In this document: positions 35,242-43,927 of the stretch, one piece after another
Numbering within the stretch: position 1 is the stretch's first letter
Layout of the letters: each line of letters begins with the position of its first letter
Position numbers and translations under genes: made by a program
Notes under the pieces: generated by a model
Told to the model about the DNA's origin: nothing
Database searches by the model: none
Seen by the model: the letters and a program-made list of their open reading frames with translations, nothing else
Assembly (NCBI GenBank): GCA_012034405.1
Contig: JAAVLZ010000005.1
Location: 62,001-126,000 of the forward strand
Length of the DNA: 64,000 bases
Source: Oscillospiraceae bacterium HV4-5-C5C
Lineage (GTDB): Bacteria; Bacillota; Clostridia; Saccharofermentanales; Fastidiosipilaceae
Reading direction: 5' to 3'

Positions 35242-36083
35242 TGTCTGTCGCGCTATCCATGAAGAAGAAAAAGACTCACCATTGGTGGAAGTACCTGGTC
35301 TCAGTTGTGATCCTGGTTATCTATCTGCTGCCGATCTATGTCCTGCTCAATATGTCGCTCCGGGATGTAACGGATATTGGCTCCAGGCTTTATTTGCCTG
35401 AACATTTTAATTTCACTAACTACCCCAATGTTCTTGATTCGCAGTTCTTTAATGCTATAAAAAATTCCCTGATTCTGATGGCCGGTACGGTTATTTTTCA
35501 GCTCGGTTTTGGCTCTATGGCAGCCTATGGTCTGACGCGCAGTCATAACCGCTTATCCAAAAAAATCAGCAGTCTGAACATGGGTATCATGATGATACCA
35601 GGCTTGGCCTTGCTGGTCGGCACCTACTCGCTGATGGTTAAAATCCATGCGGTTAACTCTTTGTGGGGGCTCATCCTGCTCTCCGCTGCCGGCGGCATCC
35701 CCGGTACGGTCTTTATGTATATGAATTTTATCGTATCGATACCAACCGCGCTGGATGACGCGGCTTCCATAGACGGAGCTAATGTCTTCAGGACCTACTT
35801 TTCCATTATCATGCCGCAGCTGAAAGCCATTACCATTACTCAGATCATCATGACCGCGGTGGGGTCCTGGAACAACTATCTGATGCCGGTCTTCCTGCTG
35901 CAAAAAAAGTCCAAATTCACCATCATTTTGATGATCAAGTCGGCTTTTGACTCCAAAGGCGGTCTGGGTAATCTGCCGGAAGCCGCGGCTATGTGTGTTT
36001 TAGGCATGCTGCCTATCATTATTCTGTATCTGGCCATGCAGAAATATATTATTGAAGGCCAAATCGACAGTTCAGTTAAGTAA
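35241..36083 (+). CDS. Sugar ABC permease, MalG type
   Basis: 280 residues, six helices. DDAASIDGANVFRTYFSIIMPQLK is the EAA loop, and GQIDSSVK at the end is typical of MalG-type proteins. The start codon overlaps the stop of the MalF-type gene, with GGAGGTGG upstream. It completes the membrane part of the importer. Confidence 0.93.
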   Translation: MSVALSMKKKKTHHWWKYLVSVVILVIYLLPIYVLLNMSLRDVTDIGSRLYLPEHFNFTNYPNVLDSQFFNAIKNSLILMAGTVIFQLGFGSMAAYGLTRSHNRLSKKISSLNMGIMMIPGLALLVGTYSLMVKIHAVNSLWGLILLSAAGGIPGTVFMYMNFIVSIPTALDDAASIDGANVFRTYFSIIMPQLKAITITQIIMTAVGSWNNYLMPVFLLQKKSKFTIILMIKSAFDSKGGLGNLPEAAAMCVLGMLPIIILYLAMQKYIIEGQIDSSVK

Positions 36084-36094
36084 GCGAGGTATGC

Positions 36095-37030
36095 ATGTTA
36101 CTTTATAAACGATCAGCTACGGATTCAGCGCCGCTGGCACAGCCTGACCCTTATATGATAGAGGCCGGGGGCAAGTGGTATCTTTATGCTACCGGAGTGG
36201 AGGGGGTCGAGCTGTTCTCCAGCTCTGACCTCTTCAGCGGATGGCATTATGACGGCAGATGTCTGGAGGTACCCGGTCAGCATAAGTTTTGGGCACCCTC
36301 AGTAATCCAGATTGACGACCTTTACTATATGTACTACTCCAGCGAACCGCGTCAGGCTCACGATGATCATCAGCAAACACTTTATGTCGCGACAGCCAGG
36401 CAGCCGGAGGGCCCCTTTAAACCCATCAATGTTGTCAAAGCCCCCTTTTCCATTGATGCGCATGTCGTGCAGACACCCTCCGGTTTATATCTGTTCTACT
36501 GCCAGAACGTATTAGATCAGGAATGTGTCGGTACCTACATTTTCTGCGACCGCCTGACCGATCCGTTGCATGCGGAGGATCAGCCAGTTTGTGTGATCAG
36601 GCCCAGTTTGCAGCAGGAAATCTATGAGCGTGATCGCTTTGGTGATGGCAAAGACTGGTACACCGTTGAAGGGCCTTTTTACTTTTACCATGAAGGCTGG
36701 CATTACCTGACTTATTCAGGTGGTAACCATACCAATGACAGTTATTTTGTGGGCTACGCTTCTGCTCCCGGTCCGCAAGCTGCTGACCTGCGCTTCTTAC
36801 CCTGGAAAAAGAACGGTGAGGATGGTCAGTTTGCCCCGGTCTTATATAAAACTGACCAGATGGAAGGAACGGGACATAACTCAGTCATTAAAGAAGGAGA
36901 CCAGTACTGGATCGTTTACCATGGCCGGGTGACAGGCAGTCGCAGGGCCGGCGGTCCGGATACCCGCGTCGCCAGGATAGATCGTTTGCTGCCAATAAAC
37001 GGTCAGCTTCAGGTAAGCTTCAGCAATTAA
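36095..37030 (+). CDS. GH43 glycoside hydrolase (arabinofuranosidase/xylosidase type)
   Basis: 311 residues, a single five-blade propeller. Catalytic signals in order: AQPDPYMIEAGGKWYLYAT (general base in the DPY), FWAPSVIQIDDLYYMYYSS (transition-state helper), and VEGPFYFYHEGWHYLTYSGG (general acid Glu). There is no signal peptide, so it acts on imported oligosaccharide. As last gene of the operon, 11 bases after the permease, it probably cleaves the sugar that the importer brings in. The precise bond is unknown. Confidence 0.9.
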   Translation: MLLYKRSATDSAPLAQPDPYMIEAGGKWYLYATGVEGVELFSSSDLFSGWHYDGRCLEVPGQHKFWAPSVIQIDDLYYMYYSSEPRQAHDDHQQTLYVATARQPEGPFKPINVVKAPFSIDAHVVQTPSGLYLFYCQNVLDQECVGTYIFCDRLTDPLHAEDQPVCVIRPSLQQEIYERDRFGDGKDWYTVEGPFYFYHEGWHYLTYSGGNHTNDSYFVGYASAPGPQAADLRFLPWKKNGEDGQFAPVLYKTDQMEGTGHNSVIKEGDQYWIVYHGRVTGSRRAGGPDTRVARIDRLLPINGQLQVSFSN

Positions 37031-37049
37031 CCCTACCAGACTGAATAAA

Positions 37050-37088
37050 GGGCGTGCCCGGCGGTTAAACTGCCGGGCACGCCCTTTT
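37050..37088 (+). terminator. Strong terminator of the SBP-permease-GH43 operon
   Basis: A perfect 13-bp GC-rich stem (37050-37062 with 37072-37084), extended by A-T pairs and followed by TTTT, 19 bases after the GH43 stop. Confidence 0.92.
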
Positions 37089-37474
37089 CAGCAGGTTATT
37101 TTCATGCGTCAGGACTTTGTTCTCACCCCCGGACGCTCGATACCCCGGCGGCAAATCTTAAGCCCCGCCCCCTGACCTGAGCTCAGACCAGATAGCTCCA
37201 GCGGACCCAGACCAAGGTGGTTTTGCCGCCGGTGCCCCTGGTGCTATGCTGCTACGACCGTGATGATCCACCCTTGCTGCTGCCATAGGCGCTCCTGCTC
37301 CGATTTGATCAGACGCAGCTCGTCTTGCTTATATCGGCCACTTCCGGCAGCTGCGTCTCCACTTTTTCACGCTATCACCCATATGGCTGATCAAGGTCTG
37401 TCCATTTATGCTGAGCTGCTGCTCTTCAGATAACAGTTGCCACGCTATGTCCGGCCCGTTCAGACGCTATCCAC

Positions 37475-37520
37475 AAAAAAGCAGTCAAGCTGCGCCAGGT
37501 TAGCGCAATTTGACTGCTTT
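37475..37520 (-). terminator. Terminator of the second sugar ABC operon
   Basis: An 11-bp outer stem (AAAGCAGTCAA 37478-37488 with TTGACTGCTTT 37510-37520) and a 5-bp inner stem (TGCGC/GCGCA). On the minus strand a T run (37480-37475) follows. Confidence 0.9.
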
Positions 37521-37586
37521 GGGAAGTGAATCTGAGATATCAATACATCAGCGCAGGTGTCAGCCTGGGCTGCCAGGTCAGACTGA

Positions 37587-38456
37587 TCAGCCTTTGATAC
37601 CGCCGCCGGTAACCCCGGAGATGATCCGCTCTGACATAAACAGATAAAGGATAAAGGTTGGCAGGAAGACAATGATAACGGCGGCAAACAATCCGCCGTA
37701 ATTGCCGGTGTACTTCATGGAGTTAACGATCTGCAGCAGGCCGACGCCAACCGGGGTGGTATCCTCCGTGGTCGCAAAAATCAGGGCCATAAAGAATTCA
37801 TTCCAGACGCCCAGGAAGTTAAAAACAGTCACGGTGATAATAGCCGGCTGCACCAGGGGTAACATAATGGTCCAGAAAGCCCGGCCCAGCGAACAGCCAT
37901 CAATCATGGCAGCTTCTTCATAGGTTTTGGAAAGGGTGCCAAAAAAATTGAGCAGATAAATGGTGGTATAAGGTACGTTCATAAAGGTATACAACAGGAT
38001 CAGAATGATCCTGCCCTTGATATGCATAGACGCGGTGAAAGCATAAATGGGCAGTACGATCATGACCGCCGGGAGACTCATGGCAATAATCATAAAGAAG
38101 CGGAGCGCCTTATTCCCGGCAAACTCAAAGCGAGACAGAGCGTAGGAAGCGGGAGCCGAAATCAGCAGAACCGCCACGCAGGCCACCACCGAGTAAAGCA
38201 CGGAGTTGGCAAAATACCTGGAAACATTTTGCACCTGCCAGGCATCCTTGTAGTTTTCAAAATGCAGGCCGCTGGCAAATTTCAGAACCGTACCGCTGAA
38301 TATCTCCTTAGAGGTAGACAAACTGGCGGCTAAAATCCAGAACAAAATGACAGCAGTAAAGCCGATCCAGATGATCAGGATCAGATAACCGGGCAGCAGA
38401 GATAATTCCTTTTTCCAGTTGATGCGTTCTCTGAACTGTTTGTTTTTCTTGGACAT
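37587..38456 (-). CDS. Sugar ABC permease, MalG type
   Basis: 290 residues with six helices. EEAAMIDGCSLGRAFWTIMLPLVQP is the EAA loop, and the protein ends in SGVTGGGIKG, common in this family. The frame is open to 38492, which would overlap the preceding gene. ATG 38456 (SKKNKQF), with AGGGAG ten bases upstream, is preferred. Last gene of its operon. Confidence 0.92.
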   Translation of the reverse strand: MSKKNKQFRERINWKKELSLLPGYLILIIWIGFTAVILFWILAASLSTSKEIFSGTVLKFASGLHFENYKDAWQVQNVSRYFANSVLYSVVACVAVLLISAPASYALSRFEFAGNKALRFFMIIAMSLPAVMIVLPIYAFTASMHIKGRIILILLYTFMNVPYTTIYLLNFFGTLSKTYEEAAMIDGCSLGRAFWTIMLPLVQPAIITVTVFNFLGVWNEFFMALIFATTEDTTPVGVGLLQIVNSMKYTGNYGGLFAAVIIVFLPTFILYLFMSERIISGVTGGGIKG

Positions 38457-38472
38457 GTTTCCGGCGCTCCCT

Positions 38473-39366
38473 TCAGAATTCAAGATCATCATTTTTTATG
38501 ACTTTTTCCAACAAAATGTAGACCAGCAGGACAACCACCGAAAGGAAGACGCCTGCGGCCGCACCGAGTCCGGCGTTTCTGGTCGTGTTGGAAGCGGTAC
38601 CAAAGACCCGGTCATAAATATAGATAACCGGCACCAGGGTAGAGTTTTCTGACGAAACCGGAGAAAACATTTTGGACCAGAGGAAAAAGGACGTGGTGGT
38701 TATGGTCCAGAAAGTTATATTGGTTTTGGTAATCCCCTTGAGTAAGGGCATGGTGATGCTGAAGAACTGCCGGACCTTTCCCGCTCCGTCAATCGTGGAA
38801 GCCTCATACAGATCTGCGGGGATTCTCTCAATGCCGCTGATAAAGATCAGCATAAAGTAGCCGGTCGCGCCAAAGATATAGGCGATCAGCATGGACCAAA
38901 ACTTCATGTCTGTTCCCAGCCACTTTACATTGCTCACACCAAATTCTTTCAGGATGCCGTTCAGCAAACCAAAATCATAGTTAAATACATACTGAATCCA
39001 CATGGTGGCCAGAGCCACCGCGCTGATGATATTGGGCAGATAAATAGCTGCCCGGAAGAACTTTTTAAAGCGGACACCGCTGCACAGGATAACTGCAAAT
39101 AGCAGCGCCAGTGCCAGCGTAACAACACCGCCCAGTAACCAGATTCGGACCATGTTCCACAGGGCTGTCAGAAATGCACTGCTGGTAAACAGGCTGATGT
39201 AATTGGCCAATCCATTGAAGGTCCAGCTCCGGGCCGGTGCGGTAACGCTCTCAATGGAAAAGAAGCTCATAATAACGGTCCTGACAACCGGATACAGATA
39301 CATAACGAACAAGGACAATACACATGGTAAGATGAACAGTATAATTGTCGCCCTGTGTTTTTTCAT
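38473..39366 (-). CDS. Sugar ABC permease, MalF type
   Basis: 297 residues, six helices, starting MKKHRATIILFILPCVLSLFVMYLYPV. The loop YEASTIDGAGKVRQFFSITMPLLK contacts the shared ATPase. It lies between the binding-protein gene (31-base gap) and the MalG-type gene (16-base gap). The transported sugar is not identifiable. Confidence 0.92.
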   Translation of the reverse strand: MKKHRATIILFILPCVLSLFVMYLYPVVRTVIMSFFSIESVTAPARSWTFNGLANYISLFTSSAFLTALWNMVRIWLLGGVVTLALALLFAVILCSGVRFKKFFRAAIYLPNIISAVALATMWIQYVFNYDFGLLNGILKEFGVSNVKWLGTDMKFWSMLIAYIFGATGYFMLIFISGIERIPADLYEASTIDGAGKVRQFFSITMPLLKGITKTNITFWTITTTSFFLWSKMFSPVSSENSTLVPVIYIYDRVFGTASNTTRNAGLGAAAGVFLSVVVLLVYILLEKVIKNDDLEF

Positions 39367-39397
39367 GGTACCAACTCTTCTTTCCTTTTGTAATTAA

Positions 39398-40795
39398 TCA
39401 GTACAAAGCATCCAAAGCCTTGGCAAAATCCTCGCCAGACGCAAATTTACCTTCATACAGTTGAGCAATAACGTCCACAATACCGGTTTGTTTGTCTGAG
39501 TTATAATCAATACCCATGCCCCAGATCAGCGGTGTGGTGGTGGCCTCAAGCGTCGCGATTGAGCCGGCTTTGATAGCGGGCTCAGAATTGTGAGGATCAG
39601 CCGGAATCTGCGTAGCCGTATCCGCCATCGTCTGGTCATTGGTACCAGATGTCAGATACATGATGAAATCAAACGCAGCCTGCGCATTTTGACTGTATTT
39701 GGTAATAGCCAGAGAGTTCGCGCCGGCATAAGCGTTCATGGAGTTAACGCCACCTTCTACAGAAGGATAATTAAACAGACCCCAGTTAACTTCCGTACCG
39801 GTGTTGTTATTGACCTCTGACACCACATAATCCGCACAGATGACCATGGCGACCTTGCCAGTCAGACCAATCTTGTTTTGACTGGAAGGATACTCATCGG
39901 GTGCTCCATCAGCCAGATAACCAGCTTTAACAAAATCAATAATCTGATCAGCCGCGCTGATCACGCCAGCATTAGCGCTCCAGCCGCCGTTTTCAGCCAA
40001 ATTGATAATAGCGTCTTGCCCTATGACCCGCTCCAGATGAGAACCAAAGGCCAGATCCAGATATGCGCTGTCCAGTGCCAACGGCTGATAGCCGTTATCC
40101 ACCATCTTTTGGCAGGCGTCCAGGAACTCTGTCCAGGTTTCCGGGGTCTCCGTAATACCACTGGCTTCAAAAATGTCTTTATTATAGAAGACACCACCAA
40201 CCTGGGGCTGCTCAGTAATACAGGCCAGGAAACCAGCCCAATCAATTACCTGCTGGTTCAATGCGGCGTAGCTGCGGCTATCATAATCAGCCGCCGTCGC
40301 CATGTCTGTCAGGTCATAAACATAATCTTTAAAGTTCTTGCTGATATTCTGGTAGCTGCTTTCAAACAGATCCACCTCATCCTGGGCTTCCAGAGAAGTC
40401 TGGATAACCTGGGACAGGTCGCGCCCCTTAAACTCAATATTGATTGTAGCACCGGTTTTTTCTTCAAAAGCTTTGGCAACCGCTGCCACAACCTCTCCCT
40501 GCGGTTCATTAGAGTTCCACATGGACCAGTAGTTCAAGGTCACACTACTGTAATCACCGGTGGCAAAGTCAGTCGAATCGGCTGACTCACTGTCACTGCC
40601 AGCTGTGGTCGCGTCACTTGCTGCAGCGGCACCCTCAGTAGTGGTGGCAGAATCAGTTGCAGCGGCTGTTGTACCCGCGGCTGTTGTTGTGCTTGCAGCA
40701 GCCGTGGTGGTTTGAGTACTGCCGCTGGCACAGCCTGCCAGTGACAAGGTCATCACAGCAGCAAGTGTCAAGCTTACAAGTTTTTCATGTTCCAT
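39398..40795 (-). CDS. Sugar ABC solute-binding lipoprotein with disturbed start region
   Basis: Family-1 binding protein: lipobox LAGC at about residues 19-22, a very long Thr/Ala/Ser linker (to about residue 78), then the ligand-binding domain (VTLNYWSMWNSNEPQGEVVAAVAKAFEEKTGATINIEF). The open frame begins at ATG 40795, which abuts AGGAGG with no spacer. A second ATG at 40788 has the ideal seven-base spacing but reads out of frame: its A-tract has five A (40785-40781), where six would give the usual MKKLVSLTLAAV signal peptide. So there may be a one-base deletion, a sequencing error, or a slippage-controlled start. Confidence 0.85.
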   Translation of the reverse strand: MEHEKLVSLTLAAVMTLSLAGCASGSTQTTTAAASTTTAAGTTAAATDSATTTEGAAAASDATTAGSDSESADSTDFATGDYSSVTLNYWSMWNSNEPQGEVVAAVAKAFEEKTGATINIEFKGRDLSQVIQTSLEAQDEVDLFESSYQNISKNFKDYVYDLTDMATAADYDSRSYAALNQQVIDWAGFLACITEQPQVGGVFYNKDIFEASGITETPETWTEFLDACQKMVDNGYQPLALDSAYLDLAFGSHLERVIGQDAIINLAENGGWSANAGVISAADQIIDFVKAGYLADGAPDEYPSSQNKIGLTGKVAMVICADYVVSEVNNNTGTEVNWGLFNYPSVEGGVNSMNAYAGANSLAITKYSQNAQAAFDFIMYLTSGTNDQTMADTATQIPADPHNSEPAIKAGSIATLEATTTPLIWGMGIDYNSDKQTGIVDVIAQLYEGKFASGEDFAKALDALY

Positions 40796-41053
40796 CCTCC
40801 TTCACATTGCGTTCATGTCGCCCCGGATAATCAGCCGTAATCGCCAAATTCAGGACGTATTCATGTAACGCAACTGTATCGTATCACCAACATTAGGGTC
40901 AAACATTTTGATTGTTGACTTGTTCTTTAGAAATATTGACCTATTTATTTTTCTTGTAGCAAGACTTATATAACCCGCTTGCCAGGCTTATCATTCTGGA
41001 TAATATCAGCTGCTGCCGGGGCCTGCAGATCCAGGGCCCCGCAGACTTCCATG
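40796..41053. other. Intergenic region upstream of the second sugar ABC operon
   Basis: 258 bases. AT-rich around 40900-40980, where the minus-strand operon promoter must lie (TTGACC at 40902-40897 is a possible -35, with no convincing -10). A GC-rich hairpin (GGGGCC with GGCCCC, about 41018-41040) lies behind the AraC stop but lacks a T run. Confidence 0.4.
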
Positions 41054-41911
41054 TTAAGGACAAATGACAATATGCGGGCTCTGATTTTTGCTTACATAGG
41101 CTTCCCTATAGGAGCTGGGCGACATATGGCAATGCTTTTGAAAGCTCTGGGCAAAGTAGCTCTGCGAAGAGAAGCCCGTCAGGGCCGCGATTTCCGTGAT
41201 GCTGTGATCCGTCGTTACCAGCAGCTCCCGGCTGGCCTGGATCCGGACTCGGTTCAGATAACTGATGGGCGAGAATCCAAAGGTCTGGGAAAATAACCTG
41301 ACGATGTAGGACTTGCTCAGGTTGAAATGATGGGACAAGGTCTCCAGATTGATGCCGGTGGTATAGTTATTATCAATGTACCGGCGGATCTGCATACATT
41401 CCCGATCATAGCTGATCGTTTCCAATTTGCTGAGCAGAAATTCCGCCTGGCGACTCAGGCTGATGGTCAGATTCTCCAGCAAGTTCTGACAGATCCGTTG
41501 ATATTGGTCAGCCATACGGCTGACTTCTTTATACATAAGAGACATGTAGGCAGCTAATTCAGGCAGAAAGGCCTGGTTTTTGAGAATCAGGTATTCCCGT
41601 TCACCTTGGTACAGATAATTAAAGTTCTCAACCCCCAAAATGAAATACTCCATCGGCTGATCCGGACTGGAACGCTCAGTGTGCACGGTATTCGGATTGA
41701 TAATCGCAAAGTTGCCCTTTTCCACGTCATAAAGCTCGTTATCGATCATAAATTCACCCTTGCCGCTCATAATATAGTAGAACTCTGTGAATGGGTGGGC
41801 GTGCGGAAAGCTAGGCCAATCATTTTCATACTTAGAATAACTGACGTAGATCAGGTTAGGGAGTTTCTGGTCACTTAACTTTGATTCAATCTGATATCTG
41901 GTGAAGCTCAA
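41054..41911 (-). CDS. AraC-family transcriptional regulator
   Basis: An N-terminal cupin sensor domain (HAHPFTEFYYIMSGKGEFMIDNELYDVEKGNFAIINPNTVH) is followed by two C-terminal helix-turn-helix motifs (NLETLSHHFNLSKSYIVRLFSQTFG and SITEIAALTGFSSQSYFAQSFQKHCHMSPSSYR). Such proteins usually activate sugar-uptake genes when a sugar binds the cupin. It lies between two sugar importer operons on the same strand, so it could control either. AAAGGAGGT lies eight bases before the ATG. Confidence 0.92.
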   Translation of the reverse strand: MSFTRYQIESKLSDQKLPNLIYVSYSKYENDWPSFPHAHPFTEFYYIMSGKGEFMIDNELYDVEKGNFAIINPNTVHTERSSPDQPMEYFILGVENFNYLYQGEREYLILKNQAFLPELAAYMSLMYKEVSRMADQYQRICQNLLENLTISLSRQAEFLLSKLETISYDRECMQIRRYIDNNYTTGINLETLSHHFNLSKSYIVRLFSQTFGFSPISYLNRVRIQASRELLVTTDHSITEIAALTGFSSQSYFAQSFQKHCHMSPSSYREAYVSKNQSPHIVICP

Positions 41912-41993
41912 AGCAGACCTCCTTTTATTTCATTAATTAACATACTGCGGTATGAATTGCAAGCTTCTCAGGCTACATATGCAAAAGCAGATA

Positions 41994-42024
41994 AAAACCG
42001 GGTGCTTTGACGCAACCCGGTTTT
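41994..42024 (-). terminator. Terminator of the third sugar ABC operon
   Basis: AAAACCGGGT (41994-42003) pairs perfectly with ACCCGGTTTT (42015-42024). T residues follow on the minus strand. It separates the permease operon from the downstream AraC gene. Confidence 0.85.
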
Positions 42025-42086
42025 CCGGAATAAGCAGTAATGCAGGCTGATTTGGCCGGCCTGCCAGCCGTAACCTGAGCTGCGGT

Positions 42087-42920
42087 TCAGAGTTTGCCGC
42101 CCGAGGTCGCAATACCCTGAATAAACTGTTTCTGAAAAAACAGATAAAGAACAATCATGGGCAGACTGGCAATCAGCGAAGCAGCCATCAATTCAGGATA
42201 ATTGGAGCTGTACTGTCCTTGCATTGTTGCCAGGGCGGCTGACAATGGCATCATTTTATTGCTGGTATTGATAACCAACGGCCACATCAGATCCTTATAG
42301 GCAAACAAGGCCGTAAAGATAGCCAGAGCCGCCAAAGTCGACCTTGTCAGCGGAGCCATGATAAATAAGAAGGTCTGCAGGATGTTGCAGCCATCCAGGC
42401 GAGCTGCTTCTTCCAGATCTTTGGGCAAGCTCATATATGCCTGTTTCATTAAAAACGTACCAAACGCACTGACCAGACCTGGAAAAACCAGGGCAAAGAT
42501 TGTGTTGGTCATCTTAATCGCGCTCACCATCAAATATTGCGGAATGATAAAAATCTGGCTGGGAATCATCATCTGGAACAGAACCAGAGAAAACATCAGG
42601 TTTTTGCCCTTGAAGTTCAGACGAGCAAATGCATAACCCGCAAATGTCGAGGTCAAGCAAGCACAAACTACCCGCCAGAAGATCAGCAGCAGTGTATTTT
42701 TGTAAAGCAAGAGAAAGTTCATGTTTTTCCAGACGGTAATAAAGGCGTCTGACCGCCACTTGGAAGGAAAAATCACAAAAGGATTGACACTGGTTGATTC
42801 TGTAACCGTCTTAAAGGCGGTAAGAATCATCCACGCAAATGGAACAATCATAATAACAGAAAATATGATCAGAATCAGATGAATCAACAGTATCGTAAGC
42901 AAATTCTTAGATGACCGCAT
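42087..42920 (-). CDS. Sugar ABC permease, MalG type
   Basis: 277 residues, six helices. EEAARLDGCNILQTFLFIMAPLTRS is the EAA loop; QFIQGIATSGGKL at the end is typical. GGGG precedes the start. Terminal gene of the third importer operon, 14 bases after the MalF-type gene. Confidence 0.93.
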   Translation of the reverse strand: MRSSKNLLTILLIHLILIIFSVIMIVPFAWMILTAFKTVTESTSVNPFVIFPSKWRSDAFITVWKNMNFLLLYKNTLLLIFWRVVCACLTSTFAGYAFARLNFKGKNLMFSLVLFQMMIPSQIFIIPQYLMVSAIKMTNTIFALVFPGLVSAFGTFLMKQAYMSLPKDLEEAARLDGCNILQTFLFIMAPLTRSTLAALAIFTALFAYKDLMWPLVINTSNKMMPLSAALATMQGQYSSNYPELMAASLIASLPMIVLYLFFQKQFIQGIATSGGKL

Positions 42921-42934
42921 TCTATCGTCCCCCC

Positions 42935-43861
42935 TTAATTATAAAAGACCCATTTCTTCTGCAGTTTCATCTGTAAAGCCGTAATCAGTATGATGACAAC
43001 CAGCAGCAGAATTACAATGGTAGAACCATAGCCTTTATTCCCGTTCACAAAAGAGTATTGGTAGAACAGATAGACAATCGTCTGGGTTTTGGGGAGAGCC
43101 GGATTGCTCTTGGACATAATCATGTAGATAGAGTCAAAGATCTGCAGTCCGCTGATAACACTGGTAACCAGGACAAAAAAGATCATTGGTGATAGCAAGG
43201 GCAGTGTAATTTTGAAAAAGGCAGCGGGGCCGGTCGCGCCGTCAATGGCGCCAGCTTCATAATATTCCTTGGGAATATCCTGTAGCCCTGCTAAAAAAAG
43301 AACCATGTTGTAACCAATGCTGGACCATATGCCTATCACAGCAATGCTGATCCAGGCGATAGCAGGGTTTGATATCCACTCTATCTTAGTATGAAAAAGG
43401 TGATTGAGCAGTCCGAACTGTGAATTATACAACCACTTCCAAACCATAGCTACTGCCGCCGGCGCTGCGATCATCGGAAGGAAGAAAATAGCCCGGTAAA
43501 CAGCGCGGCCACGCATTTTACGATTCAGGAATACAGCTAATACCAGTGCGAGGGCAATTGAGACCGGAACCTGCAGGAGGGTGAGTTTAAGGGTATTCCA
43601 TAAAGCCTGCCAGACCTCTGAATCCTTAAACAATTGAACATAGTTCTGCCCGCCTATGTAAATATTCCCTCTGCCAAAGTCTCCGGTCCGGAAAAACGTC
43701 TGGTAGAAGGATTGCAGCATCGGCCAGATATTCAGGATAACTAAACCAAGCATGGTAGGAATTATAAAAAGCCACCCCCACAGATTTTGACTCTTTTCCC
43801 AATAAGTCATTCCGGGGCGGCGGTGATTGCCTGAAATAGCAAAGTCGTTTTTATTCATCAT
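42935..43861 (-). CDS. Sugar ABC permease, MalF type
   Basis: 308 residues with an N-terminal cytoplasmic extension of about 28 residues before the first helix (LWGWLFIIPTMLGLVILNIWPML). YEAGAIDGATGPAAFFKITLPLLSP is the EAA loop. It is preceded by a hairpin that may reduce its transcription relative to the binding-protein gene. Confidence 0.93.
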   Translation of the reverse strand: MMNKNDFAISGNHRRPGMTYWEKSQNLWGWLFIIPTMLGLVILNIWPMLQSFYQTFFRTGDFGRGNIYIGGQNYVQLFKDSEVWQALWNTLKLTLLQVPVSIALALVLAVFLNRKMRGRAVYRAIFFLPMIAAPAAVAMVWKWLYNSQFGLLNHLFHTKIEWISNPAIAWISIAVIGIWSSIGYNMVLFLAGLQDIPKEYYEAGAIDGATGPAAFFKITLPLLSPMIFFVLVTSVISGLQIFDSIYMIMSKSNPALPKTQTIVYLFYQYSFVNGNKGYGSTIVILLLVVIILITALQMKLQKKWVFYN

Positions 43862-43887
43862 TCAAGCATTCCCTTCGTATAAAATAG

Positions 43888-43917
43888 CAAAAGCTGCCCC
43901 ACAAAATGTGAGGCAGC
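43888..43917 (-). terminator. Attenuator-type hairpin between binding protein and permease genes
   Basis: GCTGCCCCAC (43893-43902) pairs with GTGAGGCAGC (43908-43917), with one GU pair in the minus-strand RNA; TTTT (43892-43889) follows. It resembles the element after the binding-protein gene at 34292-34335. Confidence 0.7.
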
Positions 43918-43927
43918 CCGGCACAGG

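Larger units (their letters stand above)
37031..37586. other. Gene-free stretch between two convergent operons, possible gene remnant
   Basis: It holds the terminators of both operons. Between them (about 37090-37460) there is no intact frame with a ribosome site. On the minus strand, pieces in different frames look protein-like, for example LLSEEQQLSINGQTLIS (from about 37435 downward), then YKQDELRLIKSEQERLWQQQ in a shifted frame. This may be a decayed gene, but I cannot name it, and chance is not excluded. Confidence 0.35.

Noticed and set aside
37460-37687. Minus-strand frame of 75 codons near the end of the second importer operon
   Set aside because: It overlaps the MalG-type permease end and runs through the terminator hairpin.
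41014-41043. GC hairpin after the AraC gene as a terminator
   Set aside because: The stem is present but no T run follows on the minus strand.
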